Source: Phytoactinopolyspora mesophila (GTDB lineage Bacteria > Actinomycetota > Actinomycetes > Jiangellales > Jiangellaceae). Taken from it: 64,000 bases of DNA. Shown piece by piece: positions 56,753-64,000 of the stretch. The notes beneath the pieces are model-generated. The model was not told the DNA's origin, ran no database searches, and saw only the letters and a program-made list of their open reading frames with translations. The stretch is taken from contig NZ_WLZY01000002.1 in assembly GCF_010122465.1 (NCBI RefSeq), positions 769,983 through 833,982 of the forward strand, given 5' to 3'. The position numbers and the translations under genes were made by a program. Within the stretch, counting starts at the first letter, position 1. Every line of letters starts with the position of its first letter.

Positions 56753-57772
56753 ATGGCGCGCTGGGTGCTGCACGTTGATCTCGACCAGTTCATCGCCGCC
56801 GTCGAAGTGTTGCGGCGGCCGGAACTACGCGGCCGGCCGGTCGTCGTCGGGGGCGACGGCGACCCCACCAAGCGTGGCGTCGTCAGCACGGCCTCCTACG
56901 AGGCGCGCGAGTACGGAGTGCACTCTGGCCTCCCGCTACGCACCGCGGCGAAGCGATGCCCCGACGCCGTGTTCCTGGCCGTCGACCGCGACGCGTACGA
57001 GGCGGTCTCCGCCGAGGTGATGACCGTGCTCCGGGAGTTCGGCGTCGTTGAAGTGCTGGGCTGGGACGAAGCCTTCATCGGCATCGACGACGACGCTCCG
57101 GAGTCCACGGCCCGCAGGATCCAGCAGCGCGTACGCGAAGCGACGGAACTCGACTGCAGCGTCGGCATCGGTCAGAACAGGCTGCACGCGAAACTCGCGA
57201 CCGGTTATGGCAAGCCGGCCGGGGTGTTCCGGCTGACCTATCAGACCTGGTTCGACGTGCTGGGTGAACAACCGACGCATGCCGTCTGGGGAATCGGCGG
57301 AAAGACGGCCCGGAAGCTCGCGGACGCGGGAATCGACACGGTCCGGCAGCTGGCGGCGGCCGATGCCGACGAGTTGGCCGCCCTGTTCGGGCCGAAGACC
57401 GGGCCGTGGCTGGTGCAACTCGGCCAGGGCCGGGCGGGCTCACGGGTCACCGACGCGCCGCACGTCGCCCGCTCGCGCGGCCGCGAAGTGACCTTCCAGG
57501 AGAACATCACCGATTGGGACGCGGTCCGCACCCAGGTCGTCCGGCTGGCACATCAGGTGGCCGCTGACATCGCGGGGGAACAGCGTCCGGCGGCCCGCGT
57601 CGTTGTCAAGGTTCGCTACGCACCGTTCTTCACCGAGACGCACAGCCGGGCACTGACCCCACCGTCGTCCACAGCTGATGCGGTCGAGAAGGCGGCGCTC
57701 ACGGCACTGGAACGGTTTACCGACCGACGGCCGGTGCGGCTGCTGGGCGTACGTGCGGAGTTCGCTCGTTGA
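56753..57772 (+). CDS. DinB2-type Y-family DNA polymerase with altered steric gate
   Basis: 339 residues. The Y-family palm has Asp9 and Asp11 in HVDLDQFIAAVE and the catalytic WDE (Asp105/Glu106) in VLGWDEAFIG. Alignment with E. coli DinB puts residue 14, which is the ribonucleotide-excluding Phe13 there, at isoleucine. The sequence WVLHVDLDQF matches the mycobacterial DinB2 group, in which this position is leucine and the enzyme readily incorporates ribonucleotides. The little-finger domain (about 240-339) and helix-hairpin-helix (AVWGIGGKTARKLADAG) are present; there is no C-terminal beta-clamp motif that I can identify. Translesion or repair synthesis is the likely role. Confidence 0.92.
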   Translation: MARWVLHVDLDQFIAAVEVLRRPELRGRPVVVGGDGDPTKRGVVSTASYEAREYGVHSGLPLRTAAKRCPDAVFLAVDRDAYEAVSAEVMTVLREFGVVEVLGWDEAFIGIDDDAPESTARRIQQRVREATELDCSVGIGQNRLHAKLATGYGKPAGVFRLTYQTWFDVLGEQPTHAVWGIGGKTARKLADAGIDTVRQLAAADADELAALFGPKTGPWLVQLGQGRAGSRVTDAPHVARSRGREVTFQENITDWDAVRTQVVRLAHQVAADIAGEQRPAARVVVKVRYAPFFTETHSRALTPPSSTADAVEKAALTALERFTDRRPVRLLGVRAEFAR

Positions 57773-57776
57773 CCGG

Positions 57777-57790
57777 ACGCCACGGCGTCG
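57777..57790. terminator. Short palindrome between convergent dinB2 and iclR-type genes
   Basis: GACGCC-AC-GGCGTC in the 17-bp gap between two stop codons. Perfectly symmetric, but short and without T-runs, so terminator function is only a possibility. Confidence 0.25.
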
Positions 57791-58567
57791 TCAGGTGCCC
57801 GTGCTGAGATCGGCCGCGGCCAACGCCGCCTGCCGGGGAACCTCGGCGGGGATCGTTTCGCCGCGGGTGGATACGACGACGGCCCACGGGGCATCTTCGG
57901 CGTGAGCCTGTGTCGGCACCAGTGCGGCGACGCAGGCGACGTCGTCGCGGAACTGGCCGTGTTCCTCCACCGGCTCGCCGGCCCGTACACCGGCGAGCTC
58001 CCGTTCGAGTTGGTCGGGTTCGGTGGGTGTTCTGGAGGTGAACGGTGGCATTCCGTTCTCGGTGAGGTAACGCAATCGGGTACGCCGAGGCAGGGACATG
58101 AGTAGCGCTTTGCCGACGGCCGTGGCGTGCGCGGCAGCGGACAGCCCCACTTCGAGGTCTTCGAGATACGGGGAGTTCGGGCCTTCCACGAGGTCGACGA
58201 TGACTACCTGTCCCGAGACCAGCCGTCCGAGATACGCGGAGTGACCGGTTGTGGCCGAGAGGTGAATGAGCACGCTGTGTGCGCCGGGACGGTGGCCCAG
58301 CGAACCGCAGAGGTCGTGAAAGCGGTGGGCTACGGCATGGCCGAGGAAGTAGCGCCCGTCCGGTAGACGTTCCAGATAGCCTTCGTACGTCAAGGTCCGG
58401 ACCAGGTGATAGGCGGTGGAGAGGTTCAGCGAGGATCGTCGCGCGATGGCTTTCACCGTCAGCGGAGCCGGACTCGCCCCGACCACTTCGAGCAGCCGCA
58501 GCGCGCGCGAGACGCTCCGGATGAGGTCGCTCGGCTGTTCGGATCGTTCACCTGCCACAAACATCAC
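57791..58567 (-). CDS. IclR-family transcriptional regulator
   Basis: 258 residues. An N-terminal winged helix (SVSRALRLLEVVGASPAPLTVKAIARRSSLNLSTAYHLVRTL, residues ~18-56) and the IclR effector domain (AHATAVGKALLMSLP, region 145-160) are clear. Two adjacent ATG codons (58567, 58564) are possible starts. The adjacent gene pair encodes a MIP18-like protein and an amidohydrolase transcribed in the opposite direction, which is the likely regulated target. On its strand CATAAT (complement of 58594-58599) is a candidate -10 box. Confidence 0.9.
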   Translation of the reverse strand: MMFVAGERSEQPSDLIRSVSRALRLLEVVGASPAPLTVKAIARRSSLNLSTAYHLVRTLTYEGYLERLPDGRYFLGHAVAHRFHDLCGSLGHRPGAHSVLIHLSATTGHSAYLGRLVSGQVVIVDLVEGPNSPYLEDLEVGLSAAAHATAVGKALLMSLPRRTRLRYLTENGMPPFTSRTPTEPDQLERELAGVRAGEPVEEHGQFRDDVACVAALVPTQAHAEDAPWAVVVSTRGETIPAEVPRQAALAAADLSTGT

Positions 58568-58709
58568 CGTCCGTGGGGGCTCTCGTGCGCCCGATTATGC
58601 TCCACTTGGCGGGCGCTTCGCTACAGGTATGCGCAGGTGAGATCGGTGTGTTCGCTATCTGAAATTCTGTGGGCTTCCCGCTCGAGACGGGTGGTGGCAC
58701 CGTCGGGAT

Positions 58710-59099
58710 ATGGCGACCGGAATCCCGCAACCGTTCCTCGACGCTTTGAGCGAGGTGTACGACCCGTGCTGCCGGGAGAAGGGCATCTCGGTGGTCGACA
58801 TGGGCCTCGTCCGTGATGTGTCGGTGCGCGACGGCCGGGCGCGCATCGAGTTGCTGCTCACGACGGGCTGGTGTCCGTTCGCCTCGCGTGTCCTGGACGA
58901 GGTCAAGGAACGGGTCGAGGAACTGGCCGGCGTGGACTGCGCGGATGTGGAAGTCATGTGGGACGAGGCGTGGACGACTGACCGGCTGTCCGACGACGCC
59001 CGCCGCAAGCTGCGCTTCCTTCCGGATCCGGCCATGGTGCCCAACCGCGACGCGTACGTCGCCAGTCATCTGCCTGCCGGGAAAGGAGAGCCGTCATGA
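58710..59099 (+). CDS. MIP18/PaaD-like metal-sulfur cluster assembly protein
   Basis: 129 residues with the DUF59 fold: ISVVDMGLVRDVSVRDGRARIELLLTTGWCPF (conserved DxGLV followed by strands, ending in a single Cys at WCPF) and ADVEVMWDEAWTTDRLSDDARRKL. Related proteins help insert iron-sulfur clusters or act in phenylacetyl-CoA oxygenase assembly. The gene overlaps the next start by four bases (ATGA at 59096), so the two proteins probably act together. No Fe-S cluster protein is seen next to it. Confidence 0.8.
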   Translation: MATGIPQPFLDALSEVYDPCCREKGISVVDMGLVRDVSVRDGRARIELLLTTGWCPFASRVLDEVKERVEELAGVDCADVEVMWDEAWTTDRLSDDARRKLRFLPDPAMVPNRDAYVASHLPAGKGEPS

Positions 59100-60094
59100 T
59101 CGACGACGCGGTCGTGTTCGACGGTGTTGCCCACGTCTTCAACTTCGAGCAGAAGAACGCGTTCGGCCGTCCGGGTGAGATGTTCTCGAACCACCTGTAT
59201 GCGTTTCACGCCACCCTGACCCCCGACGACGAACCCAAGCTCGCTGCCGAGGAGTTCCTGCGGCAGTGGACCATCGACGACATCAGCCGCATGGTCTACG
59301 ACGAGTCCGACACGGACATGCTGGTGGCCATGCCGCTTCCGCTCACCGACCTGTACCGCGACGGGCTGTCCCCGTGGGAGGAGTGCGCCGAGCTGGCGGC
59401 ACGTGATCCGGACCGGACGATCTTCTGGGGTTCGGTCAACCCGCTCGAGGGGAGAAGAGCGCTCGATCTGATGGAACGCCAGGTCGGCGAGTTCGGGGCG
59501 AAGGCTTTCAAGTTCTACAACGTCCGCTACGACTACGGGGAGCCCTTCCCGTGGCGGATGGACGATCCCAAGATCGCCTACCCGGTGTTCGAGAAGGCAC
59601 AGGAACTCGGCGTCAACCTGATCGGCGTGCACAAGGGGGTTCCGCTCGGCCCACAGCCGATCGAGCACACCCAGACGTGGGACATGGACGGTGCCGCCGC
59701 CAACTTCCCGGACCTCAACTTCGTGATCTTCCACGTCGGGCTGCCGTTCTTGGACGAGACCTGCTGGCAGCTCATCAGGTACCCCAACCTGTATGCGTCG
59801 CTGGCCGCGACGATCAACTTCCTGGTGCGGGCGCCACGGATGTTCGCCGAGATCCTGGGCAAGTTGCTCTTCTGGTGCGGCGAAGACAAGATCGTCTACG
59901 GCAGTGAGGCTCCGATCTTCCATCCGCAATGGGCGTTGCGCGCGTTCATGGACTTCCAGATCCCGCAGGACTTGTGCGACGGCTACGGTTACCCGCAGCT
60001 GACCGACCAGGCCAAACGGAAGATTCTCGGCGAGAATCTGCTCCGCCTGCACGGCATGGACGTCGACGCAACGAGGTCACGGCTCACCACCTAA
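59096..60094 (+). CDS. Amidohydrolase-family (ACMSD-like) protein
   Basis: 332 residues from ATG 59096, overlapping the upstream gene. Resembles the amidohydrolase 2 family that includes 2-amino-3-carboxymuconate-6-semialdehyde decarboxylase: NFVIFHVGLPFLDETC holds the central His, and DKIVYGSEAPIFHPQW the C-terminal region with an acidic residue replaced by Glu. The first metal-binding H-x-H is altered to VAHVF near residue 12, so its metal site may be unusual. It might decarboxylate or hydrolyse an aromatic-derived acid; the IclR regulator upstream fits a catabolic function. Pathway unknown. Confidence 0.78.
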   Translation: MIDDAVVFDGVAHVFNFEQKNAFGRPGEMFSNHLYAFHATLTPDDEPKLAAEEFLRQWTIDDISRMVYDESDTDMLVAMPLPLTDLYRDGLSPWEECAELAARDPDRTIFWGSVNPLEGRRALDLMERQVGEFGAKAFKFYNVRYDYGEPFPWRMDDPKIAYPVFEKAQELGVNLIGVHKGVPLGPQPIEHTQTWDMDGAAANFPDLNFVIFHVGLPFLDETCWQLIRYPNLYASLAATINFLVRAPRMFAEILGKLLFWCGEDKIVYGSEAPIFHPQWALRAFMDFQIPQDLCDGYGYPQLTDQAKRKILGENLLRLHGMDVDATRSRLTT

Positions 60095-60128
60095 TCCCGG
60101 TGATCGTCGGCCGCACCGGGCAGCCCCG

Positions 60129-60141
60129 TAGAGTTGGGCGG
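60129..60141 (+). promoter_or_regulatory. -10 box (TAGAGT) of a leaderless gene
   Basis: TAGAGT at 60129-60134 followed by seven bases and the GTG at 60142, without a ribosome binding site. Same arrangement as at 11274 and 62982. Confidence 0.5.
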
Positions 60142-60564
60142 GTGCGTGACAACACGGCTCGGCGACTTTCCAGGCTGCACATCTTCTTGTATCGGCTGAG
60201 CCGGGGCGTGATCGGCCGGCGCCTGGTGAAGAACGACATGCTGTTGCTCACCACCCGGGGCCGCAAGAGCGGAAAACCGCACACGGTGCCGCTGCTGTAT
60301 CTGCTCGACGGCGACACACCGGTGGTGATCGCGTCCTGGGGCGGGCGCCCCGAGCACCCTCAGTGGTACCAAAACCTCCAGGCCGATCCCAATGCTGAGG
60401 TCCAGATCCGCTCGCGGAAGTGGCGGGTCAGAGCACGTACGGCAGATCCCGACGAGCGCGAGAGATGGTGGCCCAAAGTCCTCGCTGCGTACCACGGTTA
60501 TCGCGTCTACGAGTCCAACACCGACCGCGTGATCCCGATTGTCTTTCTCGACCCTGCTCACTAG
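60142..60564 (+). CDS. Nitroreductase/deazaflavin (F420)-dependent oxidoreductase family protein
   Basis: 140 residues from GTG 60142. Family blocks LLLTTRGRKSGKPHTVPLLYL and GGRPEHPQWYQNLQADPNAEVQ (about residues 35-54 and 70-90, quoted in parts of at most 20) mark it as a DDN-like split-barrel protein that probably uses coenzyme F420. It has the same architecture as the protein encoded at 36463-36900 but a different N-terminus. An N-terminal amphipathic segment (LSRLHIFLYRLSRGVIG) may associate with the membrane. Independent of the upstream amidohydrolase gene, since it has its own -10 box. Confidence 0.85.
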   Translation: MRDNTARRLSRLHIFLYRLSRGVIGRRLVKNDMLLLTTRGRKSGKPHTVPLLYLLDGDTPVVIASWGGRPEHPQWYQNLQADPNAEVQIRSRKWRVRARTADPDERERWWPKVLAAYHGYRVYESNTDRVIPIVFLDPAH

Positions 60565-60591
60565 CCGGTCGGGCGTAGCGAACTTTCGCGA

Positions 60592-61350
60592 ATGGGTGGC
60601 ATGAACGACGGACCGACGACGGGTGAAACGCCCCTGCCGGGCGGGCACGTCAGCACGGTGGTCAGGGTCGGCGAGAAAGTCCTGCGGACGCCTGGCCGTA
60701 GGGCCGCGTTCGTGCGCAAGGTCCTCAAACACTTCGATCAGTGTGGCTGGAACGCGGCGCCAATACACCTGGGCTTCGACGCCGACGGCCGCGAGGTGCT
60801 GACGTTCATCGACGGCCATGTGCCGTGGACGGCGCACCACATCTCGGGTGTGACCTCGGACCTCAGCCTGTGCCGCGTCGCCGAGCTCGTGCGCGAGTTC
60901 CACGACCTCACCGCCGGCACCCGGCTCGCCGGAAAGGAGGAGGTCGTGTGCCACAACGATCTCTCTCCGAAGAACACCGTTTATCACGACGCCGGCGCCG
61001 GACCGGTGCCCGTCGCGTTCATCGACTGGGATCTGGCCGCGCCCGGCCGGCGCATCCATGACGTCGCGCACGTGTGCTGGCAATACGCCGGCCTCGGCCC
61101 CGCCGCGGATCCGGAGGAGGCAGCCCGGCAGGTCCAGCTGATCTCCGACGCTTATGGCCTGGCGGAACCTGAGAACCTGGTCGACACCATCCTCTGGTGG
61201 CAGGACCGTTGCTGGCGCGGCATCGAAGCGGCTGCTGACGACGAACCCGCGATGGCACGGCTCCGTGATGCCGGTGTGCCCGCGGAGATCCGCGCGGCCC
61301 ACAAGTGGGTTCGGCGACACCGCCAGGTGCTTGAGGCTGCGTTGCTGTGA
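60592..61350 (+). CDS. Aminoglycoside-phosphotransferase-like small-molecule kinase
   Basis: 252 residues, from ATG 60592 (an ATG at 60601 is equally possible). The catalytic motif VVCHNDLSPKNTVY and the following metal site FIDWDLAAPG are intact, while the N-terminal ATP lobe is short. Such kinases phosphorylate antibiotics, sugars or amines; the substrate cannot be guessed. Convergent with the xylulokinase gene. It is the second APH-fold gene in the window and is not closely related to the one at 43498. Confidence 0.83.
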   Translation: MGGMNDGPTTGETPLPGGHVSTVVRVGEKVLRTPGRRAAFVRKVLKHFDQCGWNAAPIHLGFDADGREVLTFIDGHVPWTAHHISGVTSDLSLCRVAELVREFHDLTAGTRLAGKEEVVCHNDLSPKNTVYHDAGAGPVPVAFIDWDLAAPGRRIHDVAHVCWQYAGLGPAADPEEAARQVQLISDAYGLAEPENLVDTILWWQDRCWRGIEAAADDEPAMARLRDAGVPAEIRAAHKWVRRHRQVLEAALL

Positions 61351-61377
61351 ACCGTTGTTCGCCGCATTAGGAACTGA

Positions 61378-62817
61378 TCAGAGTTCTCCGGCGGAGCAGC
61401 GCTCCCGCCACCGTTCGTAGTCCCCGGCCAATTCGGGGGAGTAGCGGGGACCGACGAGCGCGGCTGCGGCCCGTGCTGGGTGCAGATCGACTCCGACGCC
61501 TCGAGCGGCGAGCTTCGCCGCGCCGGTGGCCGAGGCGCTGCGCACGTCAACCCGCCTGGCCGGCCGCTGCAGCACGTCGGCCGCCAGCTGGCACAACTCC
61601 GGGGCACGCCAGCCGCCCCCGGTCAGTGTGACCGCCCGGCCGTCGTCGGAGGCAAGATCACCCAAGAGTTCTATGCCCCGGCGGATGGCGAAGACGACCC
61701 CGCGCACCGCCGCGCGGGCCATTTCGGTGCGAGTCGTCGTCGTTCCCAGGCCGAGCCAGCCGCCATGACTGGAAGGTGAGGCGACACCACCGCGTTCGCC
61801 GCTGAGAAACGGCAGGAAGGAGACCCCACCGGCCGGTCCTTCGGCTGCCGCGTTGATCATCGCGTTCCATGTCAGCCCAAGGACGGCCGCCGCCCATTCG
61901 AGCGCGAGTCCGCCGTTCTGCAGTGCTGCCATCGCGTACCACGCATCGTCGGTGTTGGCGTAGAGATGCGTGGACGGATGCGCGTCCGATCGAGCCGCCG
62001 AACCGGTGGGCAGGATGACTTGAGCGCCGGTTCCGAAGTTGACCTGTAGACCATCGGCTTCGACGGCGAGCGCGGCCGCCGCCGTGTCGGCCGCACCGGT
62101 GACGACCGGCACCGCGGACGACGCGTCGCCGACGATACGGCGCAGAAGACTCGTCTCGCCGACGATGGCCGAACTGGGCGCGACCTCCGGGAGCAGCCGC
62201 GTCGGCACGCCGACGGCGGTGCACACCTCGGTTGCCCACCGCTCCCCGGGAACGTCCCAGAGCAGCGTGGCCGACGCGTCACTACGGTCGGTGACCGGTG
62301 TGGCCGTCGCTGGCCGGTCGACGACGGCTGCGCGAACGGCGTCTTTCGCGCCCAGCACAACCGAAGCCTGAGCGACGACGTCCGGGTGGTGCGTCCCCAG
62401 CCAGGCCAGGATCGGTCCGGTCATCCCCGGCGCCAGCGGATTCGCCAACGTCGCGAGGTGCTCGGGCCGGAGAGCGCGCCACCGTTCCAGCTCATCAACC
62501 GCCCGCCGGTCGGGCCAGAGGATCGCGGGCGCCAGCGCGTTGCCGTGTTGGTCGCAGAGCACCGCGCCGTGCATCTGACCGGCAATGCCGAGAGCGGCGA
62601 CATCGACGTCGCTCAGCGCCTCCGCCATCGGGTGCAGCGCGGCCGAGACCCCGGCGATCCATGTCGCCGGGTCGGTCTCGGCATGATCCGGCTGCGGCGC
62701 GGAGATGCTGTACGGTTCTTCGCCGGAGGCGATCAGCCGCCCGTCGGCGCTGATCAGCGTCACCTTTACACCGCTGGTGCCGATGTCGAGCCCGAGGTAA
62801 GCGTGCTTCTGAGTCAC
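61378..62817 (-). CDS. xylB: Xylulokinase (FGGY-family carbohydrate kinase)
   Basis: 479 residues. Two FGGY domains: AYLGLDIGTSGVKVTLIS (phosphate 1 motif, about 6-23), GIAGQMHGAVL (the MHG motif typical of xylulokinases, about 75-86) and in the C-terminal half TLTGGGWRAPELCQLAADVL (adenosine motif). It phosphorylates D-xylulose to xylulose 5-phosphate for the pentose phosphate pathway. No xylose isomerase or transporter lies next to it; the sugar ABC system at 24-28 kb is separate. Another sugar, such as D-ribulose, is possible. Confidence 0.87.
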   Translation of the reverse strand: MTQKHAYLGLDIGTSGVKVTLISADGRLIASGEEPYSISAPQPDHAETDPATWIAGVSAALHPMAEALSDVDVAALGIAGQMHGAVLCDQHGNALAPAILWPDRRAVDELERWRALRPEHLATLANPLAPGMTGPILAWLGTHHPDVVAQASVVLGAKDAVRAAVVDRPATATPVTDRSDASATLLWDVPGERWATEVCTAVGVPTRLLPEVAPSSAIVGETSLLRRIVGDASSAVPVVTGAADTAAAALAVEADGLQVNFGTGAQVILPTGSAARSDAHPSTHLYANTDDAWYAMAALQNGGLALEWAAAVLGLTWNAMINAAAEGPAGGVSFLPFLSGERGGVASPSSHGGWLGLGTTTTRTEMARAAVRGVVFAIRRGIELLGDLASDDGRAVTLTGGGWRAPELCQLAADVLQRPARRVDVRSASATGAAKLAARGVGVDLHPARAAAALVGPRYSPELAGDYERWRERCSAGEL

Positions 62818-62981
62818 AGGACCATATGATCACGTCGGTTCACGGCCACGGCAGCTCGACAGTCTCGGAGGATGGAGTACCGAGCCGAGCGTGACGTGCG
62901 CGACCTGCCACTGAGTGCGTGCGGAACTCGCCGATTGCCGGACGTTCCAACCGGACGCGGCGGTGCCTATGCGCGAGTCGT

Positions 62982-62995
62982 TAGGCTTCGTTGTC
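62982..62995 (+). promoter_or_regulatory. -10 box (TAGGCT) before the glycosylase gene
   Basis: TAGGCT at 62982-62987, eight bases before GTG 62996. No ribosome binding site between. The spacing is a little longer than in the other leaderless candidates. Confidence 0.4.
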
Positions 62996-63655
62996 GTGTC
63001 TGACTCGCGGATGCCGGCCTCGCAGAGTGAGAAGCGCCGATGGCTCGCGCGGCCTGCCACAGAAGTGGCGCCAGCACTGCTCGGATGTGTCGTTCGGCAT
63101 GAGGACGACGACGGCGCTGTGGCGATCCGGCTGACCGAAGTCGAGGCGTACATGGGATCAGACGACCCTGGCTCACACGCCTTCAGAGGACAGACTCCGC
63201 GCAACGCCGTGATGTTCGGTGATGCTGGCCACCTCTACGTGTACTTCACCTACGGCATGCACTTTTGCGCGAACATCGTGTGCGGTCCGGTCGGCCTCGC
63301 CACGGCGGTGCTGCTCCGCGGAGGCGAGGTCGTGGAAGGCGAGGAGCTGGCACGTAAACGTCGGCCGGCGGCACGCTCGGCGCGAGATCTCGCACGTGGG
63401 CCTGCGCGGCTGGCGTCGGCATTGGGGCTTGGCCGGGAACTCAACGGCGTCGATCTTTTGACCGGCACGGGCGGCGTGTCGCTCGACGCTGCCAACGAGT
63501 ACCCGGAACCGCGATCCGTTGCCACCGGCCCGCGGGTCGGTGTGGCCGGGAAAGGCGGCGACGGTGGACGTTTTCCTTGGCGGTACTGGCTCGAGGGGGA
63601 CCCCACGGTATCCAGGTACCGGCCAGGCAACGTGCGCCGTGGGCGAAGCCTCTAG
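62996..63655 (+). CDS. DNA-3-methyladenine glycosylase (AAG/MPG family)
   Basis: About 219 residues from GTG 62996; an ATG at 63011 is the alternative. The catalytic glutamate lies in LTEVEAYMGSDDPGSHAFRG and is followed by TPRNAVMFGDAGHLYVYFTYG, the family hallmark, then GLGRELNGVDLLTG. It removes 3-methyladenine and other alkylated or deaminated bases as the first step of base-excision repair, making the abasic site on which endonuclease IV (encoded at 4257-5126) acts. Two hairpins follow the stop. Confidence 0.92.
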   Translation: MSDSRMPASQSEKRRWLARPATEVAPALLGCVVRHEDDDGAVAIRLTEVEAYMGSDDPGSHAFRGQTPRNAVMFGDAGHLYVYFTYGMHFCANIVCGPVGLATAVLLRGGEVVEGEELARKRRPAARSARDLARGPARLASALGLGRELNGVDLLTGTGGVSLDAANEYPEPRSVATGPRVGVAGKGGDGGRFPWRYWLEGDPTVSRYRPGNVRRGRSL

Positions 63656-63690
63656 CGCCGCGATTGTCCGCGCTTCTCCGCCGACCCGCG

Positions 63691-63711
63691 ACGCTCAGCT
63701 CCACTGAGCGT
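63691..63711 (+). terminator. Hairpin 36 bases after the glycosylase gene
   Basis: ACGCTCAG (63691-63698) and CTGAGCGT (63704-63711) form an 8-bp stem with a CTCCA loop. No T-run follows, so termination would be Rho-dependent or weak. Confidence 0.5.
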
Positions 63712-63712
63712 G

Positions 63713-63765
63713 CTCAAGCCGTCGGTTAAACCAGCAACCGCCGCGAAGGCGGCTTGTGGCTTGAG
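63713..63765. repeat. Nested hairpin downstream of the glycosylase gene
   Basis: CTCAAGCC (63713-63720) pairs with GGCTTGAG (63758-63765), enclosing CCGCC-GCGAA-GGCGG (63738-63752). Could be an RNA structure or a second terminator. Confidence 0.5.
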
Positions 63766-64000
63766 TGCGCCGAAGAACTTCGGATCGCTCGTGGCAAGCC
63801 CGGATCACCGCGACCGGCGCCGACGACGGTCCTCGCCGCGGCGAGTGATCGAAAAGTCTGGGTCCGACGGCTTTGACGTGGGGTTTTGTGGTGGTGGTGT
63901 GGGTTGTGTGGTGGTGATTTGACGTTGGGGTGGTGTTGGTCGTAAGTTTCTCTAGGCCTACAGGGGAGCGGGACGCCGGGGACGGTGGCCGGCCTTGTGG

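Larger units (their letters stand above)
63656..64000. other. 345-bp region without a recognised gene at the window edge
   Basis: After the glycosylase stop there are two hairpins (63691-63711 and 63713-63765) and then GT-rich sequence on the + strand (about 63880-63945). No frame with convincing homology is visible; the region may hold the end of a gene beyond the window, which I cannot judge. Confidence 0.5.

Noticed and set aside
59929..60141. Longer version of the nitroreductase at 60142
   Set aside because: The extension overlaps the end of the amidohydrolase gene in another frame and lacks homology.

Overview
This is a high-GC actinobacterial chromosome segment. Evidence for this is the strong G/C bias at third codon positions, frequent GTG starts, several apparently leaderless genes, a deazaflavin-dependent nitroreductase family, a SARP-type regulator, and conserved actinobacterial blocks (kinase/DAHP synthase; infC-rpmI-rplT-rRNA methyltransferase-pheST; argCJBDFRGH). 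The secreted pectate lyase, the cell-wall hydrolases and the LacI-controlled sugar ABC transporter suggest a soil or plant-associated saprophyte. I cannot fix the genus from sequence alone. No transposase, integrase, phage gene, CRISPR array, tRNA or rRNA is visible.

Layout. 1-5.1 kb: 3' part of a threonine aldolase, a TauE/SafE exporter, DAHP synthase, a Kelch lipoprotein and endonuclease IV. 5.1-8.4 kb: PASTA-domain Ser/Thr kinase, SseB-like and DUF1844 proteins. 8.4-17.2 kb: translation block. infC has an ATC start and a leader containing a good intrinsic terminator; it is followed by rpmI, rplT, an rRNA methyltransferase, pheS, pheT and a lipoprotein deacetylase. 17.3-24 kb: short-chain dehydrogenase, CynX-like MFS protein, then a unit with an ion/carboxylate-type transporter, a cytoplasmic class A beta-lactamase-like hydrolase, a broken acetyltransferase and an N-acyl-D-amino-acid deacylase. 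24.1-28.4 kb: lacI and a sugar ABC transporter. 29-35.7 kb: secreted pectate lyase and a NagZ-type GH3 / NamZ (DUF1343) / serine hydrolase set that resembles a peptidoglycan salvage module. 35.9-44.5 kb: GNAT, nitroreductase, large SARP-NB-ARC-TPR regulator, FMN reductase, MFS efflux, PPOX protein and a kinase-like phosphotransferase. 44.6-53.8 kb: complete arginine operon argC-J-B-D-F-R-G-H. 53.8-64 kb: membrane protein, VOC protein, methyltransferase, DinB2-type polymerase, IclR regulator, MIP18-like protein with an amidohydrolase, nitroreductase, phosphotransferase, xylulokinase and 3-methyladenine glycosylase.

The most unusual aspect is not a gene. The window carries about twenty intergenic inverted-repeat elements in at least ten sequence families. 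One is a 44-bp element present seven times, always exactly 44 bp long. Another is a 66-bp element present three times within 6.4 kb. Several overlap gene ends: they supply stop codons, extend the argB N-terminus in frame, make up the last codons of argH and of a PPOX gene, and sit inside a small linker frame between argD and argF. Their placement (between convergent, tandem and divergent genes alike) argues against all of them being simple terminators. Family numbers below (A-K) are my own labels.
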